Shown one piece after another: positions 37,300-48,712 of a stretch of 64,000 bases of DNA. The translations under genes were made by a program, and so were the position numbers. The DNA is from Allacma fusca. Its lineage: Eukaryota > Arthropoda > Collembola > Symphypleona > Sminthuridae. Within the stretch, counting starts at the first letter, position 1, and each line of letters begins with the position of its first letter. The stretch is taken from NCBI GenBank assembly GCA_947179485.1, contig OX359246.1, positions 46,727,632 to 46,791,631 on the forward strand, in the 5' to 3' direction. The notes under the pieces were generated by a model. It saw only the letters and a program-made list of their open reading frames with translations. It did no database searches and was not told the origin of the DNA.

Positions 37300-37565
37300 T
37301 TACTAGCAGTTTTATACTTGGTGGAAGTTACGTGATTCCTCATTGTCAGCACCAGTTTTTCTTAAGTAGTACCAACTATATTCTCGGTGGAGTGAAAATA
37401 TACCTGGTTTCCCTTACGTGAATGATTACAGTCAGCACCAGTTTCAAAAAAATTAATACCAAGTATATTCTCGGTGGAGGGAAAATATACCTGGTTTCTT
37501 TTACGAGAATCCTCATAGTCAACACCAGTTTCAAAAAAATTAATAACAACTATATTCCTGGTTCA
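37300..37565 (-). repeat. 87-bp units in the right arm of element D
   Basis: These are inverted copies of the left-arm units, for example ACCAGTTTCAAAAAAATTAA followed by CCAAGTATATTCTCGGTGG. At least two full units and one partial unit are visible. The pairing of the arms would form a long stem in single-stranded DNA or RNA. Confidence 0.7.
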
Positions 37566-37706
37566 GTAAGTGTCTGGTATAATTGTAATGTACCAGGTAT
37601 TTTTCCTGGTAGTAGAAACGGGTCTTGATGTAGTGTGAACCAGCATATTCATACCAGGTATGTAGTTGGTGCCGTCTACCAGATAGGAAAGTATATCCCT
37701 ATGAAA

Positions 37707-38671
37707 GTGCGAAACTTTAAATAAAAGGACAGAAAGTGCCCTTTAATAATAAAGGATTGTCGGCTGTTGTCAGATGTTTTCAGGGCGAAGCGAAGCTGAT
37801 TGTCCCTATTCCAGTTGCATGTGTCTGTTCGCCGGTCATCACAATAGCGGTCGAACCAAGGGAACCAGGTACCAGGCCTTTTTTAGGATCCTATTAAATA
37901 TAACTTAAGAATCCTATTGTTTTTGAAGTACATCGGGTCATCCGTTTGACCTCAATAAATTAAATGAGTTTGTTATTGCCCGCCATGTCAGGGTCGCAGT
38001 TAACCTCTTGGTTAAAAATGATTAATTTAACAAAGGACCCACGCAAAGCGCAATGACTAGTTTTTCTCTATTTATGAGAATCCTTGACTTCATTGTCTCG
38101 CCTCAAATACGCCATCTTTCGGCTTAACCTTGTAAAATGTCGTACTTGAAAAAGACAAACTCAGAACTACATTTACTCTCGTCTTTCTTTTGACAAGTTT
38201 CAAAGCTGACTACTTTTAATAATCCTTTCAACGGAAAATATTAGGAATTATATTGAGCATAATCCAATGAATTCAATTACGTAAACATGAGTGTAAATGA
38301 ATAAATATAAATTTATAACAAGAACGTCATCAACAATAATTTATACGGTAGCCATGTGAGACGCTACAACGACTCAAGCCATAACAGAGGTATTGCAAAT
38401 ACTTACATAGAGAAAGTGGGAAATAGAGCTTTCATGGTGGGATTTGTCATTAAGAATAAATTTTTGCGAATAAAATAATAATAATAAAGCTATCGCTATT
38501 CAAAAATTCAAAAAAACTATTAAAGCTATACAAAAGAGAAGTAGGGGTGAAATCCACAAAGTACCACCTTAAAAGCGTAAAGTAACACACCATTAAATTA
38601 TGAAGAATTTCATACTTTGTTAAAACAGGTGCTGTCTCAATTCCAGACCCCTTTGTCAAATCAGTTCACAT
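37707..38671. other. spacer right of element D, no gene supported
   Basis: AT-rich DNA with a few GC-rich words (GGGCGAAGCGAAGC near 37785; GGAACCAGGTACCAGG near 37861). These may be remnants of other elements. No ends or coding region were found. Confidence 0.4.
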
Positions 38672-39108
38672 CCAGATGATCTTACTGCCTTGACTCCGGG
38701 TAACTTTGTTGCTGGTGGCCCCCTGACTGCTATAACTGAACCTATATTTATGATCATCTGAAGTTGAATCGTCTTTCAAGATAGCAACTTGTTCAGAGGC
38801 TCAATCAGCATTTTTGGCAAAGATGGAGTGCCGAATATTTAACGCGTCTCGAAGCCAGACCAAAATGGTGGTCCCATCAACCTAATTTGGAAGTTATAAA
38901 CCTGGTCTTGGTAATAGACGAACGCCTCCCATCTCAACAATGGCATCTTGCTCGTATCATCAAGACACATCCAGGTGATGATGGTAAGGTTCGTGTTGTG
39001 ACAATTAAGAGTGGTTCCGGAGAATTTAAGCAACCAATCACCAAGTTATGTGCATTGCCATTTGAAAATGAGGAAGAAGACTGGCGGGCAAATATTGTGC
39101 ACCTCTGA
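38672..39108 (+). pseudogene. fragment of a second BEL/Pao pol gene (integrase C-terminus)
   Basis: PDDLTALTPGNFVAGGPLTA (about 38672-38731) matches the region after the integrase core in BEL/Pao. After a frame change the signal resumes with HFWQRWSAEYLTRLEARPKW. It then gives a DUF5641-type tail from about 38887 (IIKTHPGDDGKVRVVTIK) with a stop at 39106. It is a different lineage from the full element: the latter has LTPNHVLIGP at the equivalent place. No LTR was seen on either side, so it is a dead remnant. Confidence 0.85.
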
Positions 39109-39741
39109 CCTACAGTTGAATTCTCATTCGCATTCTCAATCTCTTTTGTTTTTTTCGTTATTAAATGAGTAATCCTTTCTTGTTATTTTTTTTTAAATTA
39201 TGTATTTCAAGGCTGGCAGTATGTTCAATCTCAATACTGAAAATTTGACTAATTTGGATGTGGGCTTATGCAGTGGCTTTCTTGGTTAATTTTACCATTA
39301 CAGATTCCTGTTTGATCCTAACTCTGTTCCTATTCTTACATTGCCTCTCATCATTCTCCTGTCTTACCTAGTCTAAATAGGAAGATTTGAATGTGGAAAC
39401 GGAGTTTCCGAGGATATTCACTCTTGTGTATATCCGTGGGGAACTACTTACCTGGAACTCATATTCACTCAGAAGTCGGCAGTACTGCTAATTTGCATTG
39501 CTCAGAATCTGCCTTCTAAAATGAGATGACAATGAGATGCTGTGATACCACCAAGCCAATCATAATCCTTAGTACATTCCGTTGTTAAAATCAGGTCTAG
39601 CACAAACAGTCAATAACTCAGGACAAAATAAAGGTTCGTCAGGTATGCCTGTTCCATACACGACACCTAGGAGTTTTTCAGCGGCGGCTAAATTTTAAAT
39701 TGCAATTATATAATTGTAATGTTATCCGGATTTAAAAAAAG
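39109..39741. other. spacer, no gene supported
   Basis: Sequence between the BEL/Pao fragment and a group of unassigned frames. It may be more of the old retrotransposon's 3' region, but no LTR was recognised. Confidence 0.4.
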
Positions 39742-40743
39742 ATGAATTGCGGTTTTTGGTGGACATTGTCACTCTTATTCTCTTTTGTCACTCTCTTTCT
39801 GATAATTTCTGCTTACAATGCGTTAACGATTAACGAAAAACCCGAAGAAGAAAATACAGTATTGGATACACCCTTAAAAATTTCCCCCGATTTCTTGAAA
39901 CCTGCAATCTTCTTTAGGAAGCCATTAAACACGAGCTACACCTATGGCAATATTTTTCGGATTAATTTGAAACCAAGTGCAAGCTATACTAAACCAAGTC
40001 TAAACAAATTGTAAATACAAAAGTTGCCTGGTTTGTTTGTTCTTGTGACTTATTCTTACTGACTGGGCTAAATATGTTCTAATATATCTACTAATAACTA
40101 CTACTATAATATCTACTAAATATGTTTGTCTCATCAGGAGAAAATTTCCGCAAGGAATGGTAAATACAGATCGCTAGGAAACCGTTGTCTCTCCCTAGCT
40201 CATATAACATATTTGGGGTAAGGATATACAAACAAACAATTGAAGTTCCCCGTTTTCTTGGAAATTGCCTTCCGAATTTTCAAAAATATATTTTATCGAG
40301 AAATACCTGGACAGGAGCCCGAGGGAAGAAATTAACAGGAGCCAGTTCTGAAAATTACCGTTTTTTTCTGCAAGACCTAACCACTGGGGAAAATTTCAAA
40401 AACGCTAGACCTTTAGAAACTTCATTGGAAATTATTTACCAGCTTTAAGCATTATTACCTTACCATTACCACAAGTCAAAGTTCCGGTTACAGATAATTG
40501 CATGATCCAGAATTCCTACCCAAAATTATTAGCAATATTTTCAGTAACATAATGTTTTCTCATACAAGTGCTTATAACCTTAAAGCAGATTTCTTGTATC
40601 TACAACCCAAAGATTTGACTTCGACTGACGAAATAAAACTCGACAAGGCTAGCATCTTGAAAATGTTTCCTAACCACCAAGTCTTACACAATTATTTAAC
40701 GTGCCCTTGTTCCTATTACGTCTTTGACCCCTTTAGCCTGTGA
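39742..40743 (+). CDS. unassigned plus-strand frames, possible type II membrane protein or pseudogene
   Basis: Three frames follow one another: 39742-40014, about 40161-40448 and 40498-40743. The first starts with ATG and a strong hydrophobic anchor (FWWTLSLLFSFVTLFLIISA, residues 5-24), then polar sequence; it looks like the signal-anchor exon of a Golgi or secreted protein. The first and third are in the same frame; the second is in another. They could be exons of one gene, since a CAG acceptor precedes the second part at about 40138, or a broken copy. I do not recognise the family. They occupy the place where exons 7-9 of the truncated SEC14-like copy 4 would be expected. Confidence 0.3.
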
Positions 40744-41081
40744 GCTAGGTCAGTTACACTCATTTTGGAAAACCAAGAAAAACATTGACTACGACATGAG
40801 TCGGAATGAAATGTTTTGTTTAAACGCATATTGTTTTATGTGAGCTATTGAGGCACAAAGGTTTTTTGTATCACCGTTTATATATTGTACAGTTGTGTCA
40901 TTAAAAACAAAAGTAAAGACTGTAGAGTTTTCAATTTTAAAACTTGGCATTAAGTTAGAAAATTTTAAGGTTTTCCTGATAATTATTTTATGTAAACAAA
41001 TTTTTTATCTTACAGCTATCCAACTGTAAATACATTTAATGTTAATTTAAACAAACTAACATAGCCTCATTAGTAAATTAC

Positions 41082-42310
41082 CATTAATGATCCAAATACA
41101 GCGAAGAAATTCAGGATAATTTGCTTCGAAAACCGTCACTAACTCAATGACCATGGAAATGACTGAAAGAAATTATAACACATTTCATTGCTCAAATTTC
41201 AGGGATACATGGTTCTGAAATATCAGTTCAAAACTAAAATAATTATTTCATTCATTTTTCAATACATAATGTCTTGTCTGGTACAAGAAAACTCACATGC
41301 TTTCGAAGCCACCTGCCTGTACTGAAGCCCTGCTAAATCCAAAATTAGGGAAACCGCAGAGTAAAATTTCTCTTCCGTTGTCAACTGAGCGCAAATGTCG
41401 GTGGCTCTTTCAATCCATTGGATAACAAACCATATAAACTCATCTTTCATCCCGGTATCTACTGCAGATCGAATGTCCCATTTCCCAACTTGAGCAGCAA
41501 CCACTATTGGAAATATCCGAAAAAATCTTACTAATTATTTAGCACAAATGAAAATAATGAACCCACAGATTTAAAGCTCAGCTCATACATGTGGAATCAT
41601 ACATTAAATAGAAGTACATTTCTAATCTAATAATAATTTTTGTTAATTTATAATCTGTGCATTAGAACCTTTAAATTATATTCCAAAGGCGACAAAAATA
41701 TAATTATTATTACCTAAATATCCTTCTTTATCCAAACCACAAATTTTCGCCGGAAAATCCTCATAGAAATGAATCGGGACTTTTGCTTCCTGGACATCGT
41801 CTACTTGGTTCTCTTCACGCCATTTTGTATACTAATTTGTCAAGTGAAACATTTTAATGAAACTGGAGTTATTTTATTGAGGTGACCATTTAATTTATTT
41901 ATTTTAAAAATGTGAACCGATATTTTTTTTTAAACCAATGAAATATATTCTTACACTTCTTAGCATAGACTCAGCTTTGTTGGAATTGAGTTCTCGAGCT
42001 ATCAAATTTTCAGTAATAAAACAAAATTAATTACAAATATTCTCCAATAATTTTAAAAGGTGGAAATCCTGTCGTATGTACCTCTGAGAAATCTTAAAAG
42101 TGACAAATCGTGTTGTTCAATTTCCCTTTTGAATTTAGGAATTACATCGGATACCCTTCGTTTGAGCTACATAAGTACAGACGATTATTAAAATGTATAT
42201 TTTAACATTTTAGAGTGACGGATCATAAAAATAATAAAATTATTTTCCTTAAGTCATACCTCCTGAACAGCTTCTACTTCCCTCGGACTCATTTCCGTAG
42301 TTGGATCCAT
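41082..42310 (-). pseudogene. SEC14-like copy 4, truncated after exon 6
   Basis: Exons: 42310-42260, 42166-42082, 41998-41955, 41831-41714, 41503-41297, 41162-41082. They have the array's exact exon lengths and encode about 195 residues in frame. It starts MDPTTEMSPREVEAVQE. Other motifs are EQHDLSLLRFLR, WREENQVDDVQEAKVP, KICGLDKEGYL, LDLAGLQYRQVASKA and FEANYPEFLRCIWIIN. A good donor follows exon 6, but no exon 7, GOLD exon or last exon is found in the next several kilobases. The product would lack the end of the CRAL-TRIO fold and the whole GOLD domain, so it is probably non-functional. It shares the Phe at the exon 5/6 junction and exon 4 residues with copy 3, its likely sister. Promoter-side exons are clean of stops, so the loss may be recent. 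Confidence 0.85.
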
Positions 42311-44673
42311 TTTCAGGTATTTTCCTCAAACAAGCCAAGGAACCTCAAAAATGTACACTTTTATTGTCAAGATGAGGGTATAAAGCTTCCCCTAAATTAT
42401 ATTATAATGAAAGGAAACTTATTCTACTAATATCCTTCAATATCAGGAAAATATTCAAAAATGCAATTTCGAGAAGATTGTCTAGAAAATCTGGAACTAC
42501 TTTCAAAGCTGACAATGAGTGAGCTGAAGTCTTAAATATAGTTATAATGAGGAAAACCAATGACGAAATTAGCTGTTTTTATTATTATTAAAATGTGTAT
42601 GATCTCTTGCTCTTACAGATTTATAAACAATAAAAGGATTCCAGTATTTTTGATGTTTCGACGTATTACACAATGAAGAAAAATTCCGGCGGCGATATTA
42701 TTAAAGCAGCAAAAACGCTCTCATTCCTTGATGTCGTGATGTCTTGTTCATAGAATTTATAAAATATTTACCTTCACATCTGATGTTACGTAATGTATTG
42801 AGCTTGTAATGCAAGTCCAGTCGGCATCAATCAAACTTAATTGCTTATTTTTGGGACTAGACGAAGAAGAAAATCTTGTGGGATAAAAACATTTAAAATC
42901 AGACTCTTTACTCACGGTAAAGAGTCTGGAATAAATTCACTTGGATTTTCCTCAAAAGGCGGACGATAAGGAAAAATTGAACTATTATTATTCACCACCT
43001 TGAAGGTGATTTAATGTGTGGTTCATACGGTGTACAGTTGGAACGAGACTGTAATAAAATTGGTAATGAAATAATTTCTTGTTACAATTGATACGCAAGT
43101 TCTTTAGGCGGAAAAGTTTCCTCCATAAAATCTCACGTGAAACTTTCACGGATTACATTATGTGTATTATCAATTAGTATGCATACATAATTATGTAATA
43201 GCAATAACTACCAAAACTCCACAGACGGCTGTTTTGAAATACTTGTATACTTATTTAGTCAGTAGTGGATTATCAGTGAAACCCGGTTTAAACTCCCGAA
43301 AAAATATTGGGAAAAATCCCAGTTTGATTAAATTCAACAGACACAAGAAAAAGACAACCAAATAGTTTTATGACCTTGGCGTAATCATTTGTCATTGATA
43401 AAAAACTAACCTACCTTTTTATAATAAAGATAAATACTGACTATGTATATCATTTGCAAAAATTAGTCACAGCACATTCATGGCTGTGCTTTAAAATTAA
43501 TGAGATTTTTTTGGAGCTGTTTTATTCAAAAACTGTGCTTCCTGACATGCTTGAGCAAGTTGACGAAAATCTTTGTTTATCTTTCATCCTCGCATCCTTT
43601 GGGAATTTCAGAGGATGCTATAATGTATGTTACCTATAATTAATATGCAGACTGTGTCAAAAAAGTTGTTGTTGGTGTGAATCATTGTCACAGGAACTTC
43701 CGTATTTGTCTTGTCCCATCTTACTTGCATAATTTATTTTCCTTGAAAGAAAAAACAACAGGATTTTTTGTGCAAGATTCAATTCCAGAAAAACATTGAA
43801 CCATAGAATAAATGAGATTTTGAGATTCTTGTCGAGGGTGATAAAATCCAGAGCTTCCATTAAGAATTAAATAGGTCTCCAGATTAATTATTGAGTAATT
43901 TTTGGATTGCAAAAATATATTTGGCTGAATTGTAAACAGGATTTGAAGTTACAGCAATGCAATGTAAACCTTGCCATCAAAACTAGATGCAAAGAAAGAG
44001 GCCAGGCTCACCGCTAACCTACATCATTCCAACGCAACTTGTTTTACTGAAAAACAAGTGCAATGTGTAGGTAGATACAATAAACAAATTTTTACTTGCA
44101 CTACATCCCTCTATATACATATGTACATATTGTGTATACAATGTTACATGTCCATCCCCCAGATAAAAAATTTCAAAGAAATGCGGATGAAAATAGTAGG
44201 AACAGTTATAATCAATCCCATTTGCACGAATCTATATGTACGGGAAAATGTATTTTTCATGTAAATAAATAAATCTCCTGCAAAATGTCCTCTCAGCAGG
44301 TCTTTCAAATTTCTAAACAAGTAAAAATGATGAGATGTAAATAGATACTTGTATGCCACAACTACAGGCATTTCTCTACTATATCTTGAGGAAATCAGGA
44401 TTTTTGTGGTGACAATAGTAGCTTCACTCTTTCTTCTTAAATAATTATAAACACTACAGCTTTGAGTAGGAATGTAAATGAGCCCTGGTTTTCATTACGA
44501 AAACAGGGCGTGTAAGGAATTGTAAATAAACAATCACAAAATACTGAAACTTGATACAGTACATCGCAATGGAACGTAAATAAGGAACTGGGAAATCCTC
44601 CAAGAAATATTTGTAGAATCTATTGTTTACTTTGTAAGTGTCAAATTAAAATAAAATAACATTTCAAATCACT
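42311..44673. other. spacer between SEC14-like copies 4 and 5
   Basis: About 2.4 kb. It holds a perfect 10-bp hairpin AGACTCTTTA/TAAAGAGTCT near 42900-42927 and another, CCCTG...CAGGG, near 44481-44507. Several motif-free frames are present. No gene is supported. Confidence 0.5.
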
Positions 44674-47600
44674 TCAACTCTTGCGGACAATATACCCAAG
44701 GGATTTTCCGGTGAAGGAACTGTAAGTGTTGTCAAACGTGAGGGTATCTGAAAATAAATCATTTCGAATTGAGATCATTTTAATTATACTATTACATTCT
44801 AATAAGAGTTTAAATGACTCGTAATGGCTTACACAATCCGCTTTTTTCACAGGAAATAAACCCCTTCTGAAGGCACAAATGGGAGTCCACACGACAAGGT
44901 TTGATTATATCCTCAGTTTTGTTAAACTCAACCCCAAAGATAATGTCACAACTGTCAGTGAGGAAGTTCCAATTGATTTTTTCCCCAATGTTAGCCTTCA
45001 CATCGACTGTGTGTGTTTGTCCTGGACCCACAAGCACTCTCTTCCTGTCCTCAACTGGGAATATTTTGTAACTCGGGGAAATTTTTCTCACATCAAAGCC
45101 TTGCTCAATATTGAACTGCCGAAGGAATATTCATTCAATTAGTCATATTTTTTTTAAATTGGGTTTTAAATCTGCATTTAGATGCCTATCAAAAATGTAT
45201 CAAAGGATGCTTAGACAATTACATCGGGGCAGGTAGTATTGGATCCGCCGTAGATAGAGGATAAATTGTCTTCATCAACCATTGACAAAATATCCGCTCT
45301 CCATTTATTCCGGTTGCTCCCATGGATGCGAATTTTTGAGGTGGTTCTATCCGTGAGGAAGGGCTTCACAAGTCCCCACAAAACACTGAATATTGCTGGG
45401 GCTGTAATAATTCAAAAAAATAATCTAAAATAAGTACAAGTCAAAAATCCTGAAAGGATTTATAATAATACCACAAAATATTAATACTAATTTGTTGTTA
45501 CCATTAACAACCCAAATAACACGCAAAACTTCAGGGTAGTTAGCTTCAAAGATTTTGACTAGCTCCAGGATCACAGAAATTACTGAAAGTCAAATACGAT
45601 ATGTTTCGTATACAAATTAAAATTTAAAAAGGAATTAATAAAGCAAAAAATTGAGGGAATAAGCCAAAGTTACAAGTGAATTTTATTTAAGACTTAAACT
45701 AAAGCCGTACCAGTTTTCGACGCCAGTTGCGTGTAAGCAAAACCTTCAAAATCAAAAACAAGGCACACTTGAAAGTAAAATTTTTCATTGGTTGTCAGCC
45801 TCTCAACAATGTCCGCTCCCCTTTCGATCCATTGGCAGACAAATAAAATAAATTCATCTTTTAGTCCGGATTCCACAGCGGAACGGAAGTCCCATTTCCC
45901 AATTGGAGCGATTCCAACTGAAAGTCATATTTATTATTTCTTTTACCTTTGCAATAACCGAACACCTTAAAATGCTTGGGAATAACAAGAAAAAACCTTT
46001 GAAGTACCAGGATATCCCTCTTTGTCAGTTCCGCATATTTTGACAGGAAACTCTTGAAAAAATTGAGGAGGTACTTGATTCTTTTGTATTGAATCCACGT
46101 CATTCTCCGCACGCCATGTCATGTGCTGTAAAGATATTTACATAATTTGGCTCATCATTCTTCTTTACAGAATAGGATTGGAATTTCTCATTTCCTTTCT
46201 GAGAGATATGAAGAAGCTCTTTTGTTTCTTACGTTTCTTAGCATGGTTTCTGCTTTGTTCAAATTCAAGTCCCGGGCTAAAGAATATGATAAAAAATATT
46301 AATAATACTGCGTAGAGTGTATTTTCAGGCATTTTTATTTTATCCTCACTTTGTCAATTATAGGATTTCTTTTGAAGTAAAAATTACAAGGAAACATTTG
46401 ATTATCTACAAATTGAATTTTTTTCTCAGTATGAAAACATTAGAGGACATAATTACATTTATATGAGCATTTGATTTACATTTGCATGATTACTTCATAT
46501 TAGAAGGAATAATTACATGTAAATAGAGCAACCACAATAGAAACAAAATTAGAACAACAATAACAACGCATTCCTGCACTTTAATAGAAAAAGATTAAAG
46601 ATCGTGCATCATAAATTAATAGCTTGCTTTTTGAGTCACACCAACAATAAAAATTATGAGCAACGAACTTGTCTGCCATGCCAGACTCTCAATGACTCTG
46701 TCTCTGTGTTTATGCAAATGCATACAAAAAAAAAGAATTGTAAAACCAGTTGCTCACTCCAAATAACTGAAAATAATAAGTGAGCCGATTATGTCTCATT
46801 AATTTTGCTAGAGGGACATTGACAAACTTGTTTGCCTAAATTCAACCCTCAACATTTTTGTAATTTGTTCAAAAGATTTCAATCACGTGTTAATTATTTG
46901 AGAGTGTTGATTTAGCATTATAAATCCACATTCCGATCAAAATCTAGGGAATAATTTACAAGTATTTACTTTCAAAATGTTGAAATACACTGTAGTGTCG
47001 ATATCCATTGTTGACTGTTATTCATCTCAATCCAGACTTTTTTTTATTTAAAAGTTGGATTTTTATTGCTTTAGTGCAGGGCTTTAAAAAGTGATTTAAG
47101 TTCCAATCACGTTCAGTTTGTCCCAATACTTACTTTCTTACATTAGGTTTCCCCATATTTTGTACACAAGTATTTTGTACCAACGGAAATACTGTAAATG
47201 TGTATGAAAGTGACGACAGCATAGGGCTGAGATATTTATTTATTTTAATCAAGTCCAGAACCCACAAACCCAACGTATCCACAATTGACATATAATTCGG
47301 AACGTGATCAAAAACTATTATTATTACACACCGGCGTTTCAATCCCTTCTCTTTCAAACCACAGGAGTAAAAGAGGATTGGCCATGTGTGAATACTGCAC
47401 ATGCACTATTTCTGTGCAAGCCGTACGTAACATCAAAAGTAAATCCAACACATGCTTAACAAATAATAGCTAGATACATATAAGTATATAATCAGGCAGG
47501 TTGTTGTGGCAATAAATAAAAACCTGTTTGAGTGAAAGAGATGCAACTCTTAAAACTCCTGCAGCTTTTCCTTTACACTGATTGTAAGGATAGGTCAGGT

Positions 47601-48590
47601 TTGTATGCAATTTTACTATGCCTTGAATATCTACATATTGCACATATGTATGTTGATACGCACTGGTGAGTAAGCACAAATTGAAATGATTACATAAATA
47701 CACACATGATTACATACATAAATGGGATAAATCTGGCTGATATCAAAAGCGTGATGGACTATCAAGTGGAATTAAAATATCCATTTGAGAATAAAATTGC
47801 ATTTTGTAATACTGTACCTACACAAATCGTTTTAGGAGCTCGTGTCAATCAAATCATGGATTTAATATGACAGCTTACATCATAATCTAAAAATAAAATC
47901 GTAATGTGAATTTCATGTGCAATTGTGTTTATATCACTGCCAGAATCCCTTAGAAATAAAATTAAACGGAAGGAAAAAATGATTAAAAAATACAGAATTG
48001 TAGTAAAACATCGTGCGTTTTTTTTGTTCGGCTATAATTATGTACATAGCTAGCGTTCAATGCCTATCCTTATTAACAATAAAGTCTGAGTCCCTTGGCT
48101 AATGTTAATTATTTGATTCTAGAAATTCAAACAGGTCTTTGAACTCTGCTAAATGAAAATGCTGACAATGAGCACTCTTTGAACGGGGACACTCTACGTT
48201 ATTGCAATGTTAAAAAAATAATATTGTGGTAAATAGGAATATGTTCCCAAATTATTTTGACTCTCTACGAAAGAACAGTAGAAATTTGAGTCCCTCAATA
48301 CAAGAGCTAACTGTTGAATGCCTGATATTTTTATTATAATTGACAAATTGTGACTGTTAATAAAGAACTCACCCCTTAGAAATCTCAAAAGAGCCAAATC
48401 TTGCCGGTAAAAATCACTTTTGAACTTTGGTAGCAAATCCGCTATCCTTTTTCGGAACTATGGGGAAAGAAAGGGGACAATTTTTGAGCCAATTATAATT
48501 TTGTCACCCCAAAATAAAAAAAAAGGATCTGGACCGTACCTCCACCATAACTTCCGCTTCTTTCACACTCATTTCCTTGACGGGGTCCAT
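44674..48590 (-). CDS. SEC14-like CRAL-TRIO/GOLD protein, copy 5
   Basis: Exons: 48590-48540, 48457-48373, 46276-46233, 46125-46008, 45917-45711, 45582-45502, 45401-45223, 45115-44833, 44747-44674; 373 residues in frame. It starts MDPVKEMSVKEAEVM. N-terminal domain: FYRQDLALLRFLR and ARDLNLNKAETMLRN. CRAL-TRIO: FPVKICGTDKEGYP, FDFEGFAYTQLASKT and FEANYPEVLRVIWVVN. GOLD: INWNFLTDSCDIIFGVEF and CRVDSHLCLQKG, ending FDNTYSSFTGKSLGYIVRKS. GRDKEGYL has become GTDKEGYP. The exon 4 donor is GTACTT, weaker than in the other copies, so splicing there is the least certain. Intron 2 is about 2.1 kb, much longer than elsewhere in the array, and holds no recognisable gene. A 37-bp GA repeat lies about 80 bp upstream of the start. 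Confidence 0.88.
46277..48372. other. long second intron of SEC14-like copy 5
   Basis: About 2.1 kb of AT-rich intron, against 70-480 bp for intron 2 in most other copies. No transposon ends or coding region were recognised. Confidence 0.6.
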
Positions 48591-48669
48591 GGTTAAATTT
48601 TCGTCTGTGAAATGAACGATATATTGACAGGGGAAGCCTTCAAATTGAAAGTAGTACAACTTTAGTAGC

Positions 48670-48671
<2 letters not shown>

Positions 48672-48708
<37 letters not shown>
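48672..48708. repeat. (AG)n microsatellite upstream of copy 5
   Basis: About 18 uninterrupted AG dinucleotides end 82 bp upstream of the copy 5 start codon. On the gene's strand this reads as CTCTCT, a GAGA-factor-type promoter signal in arthropods; a regulatory role is inference. Confidence 0.85.

Positions 48709-48712
<4 letters not shown>

Larger units (their letters stand above)
30018..37698. mobile_element. inverted-repeat DNA transposon D, split by a BEL/Pao element
   Basis: The ends GGTTATTCTTTCCTATCTGG and, in reverse complement, GGATATACTTTCCTATCTGG are inverted copies with about three mismatches. An exact 8-bp duplication CTATGAAA flanks them at 30010-30017 and 37699-37706. Each arm carries near-identical 87-bp units with ACCAGGTATATTTTCAC and CACCGAGAATATACTTGG. 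They read forward on the left (30301-30560) and inverted on the right (about 37300-37560). The LTR retrotransposon at 31230-37273 plus one copy of its target duplication accounts for 6049 bp, so the host element is about 1.63 kb. The 8-bp duplication suggests hAT, though the terminal bases are not the usual CAGGG or TAGGG. No transposase is visible. Confidence 0.7.

Noticed and set aside
43000-44300. exons 7-9 of copy 4 misplaced on the far side
   Set aside because: No RVDSH, WNF or FDNTYS coding signal was found on either strand there.
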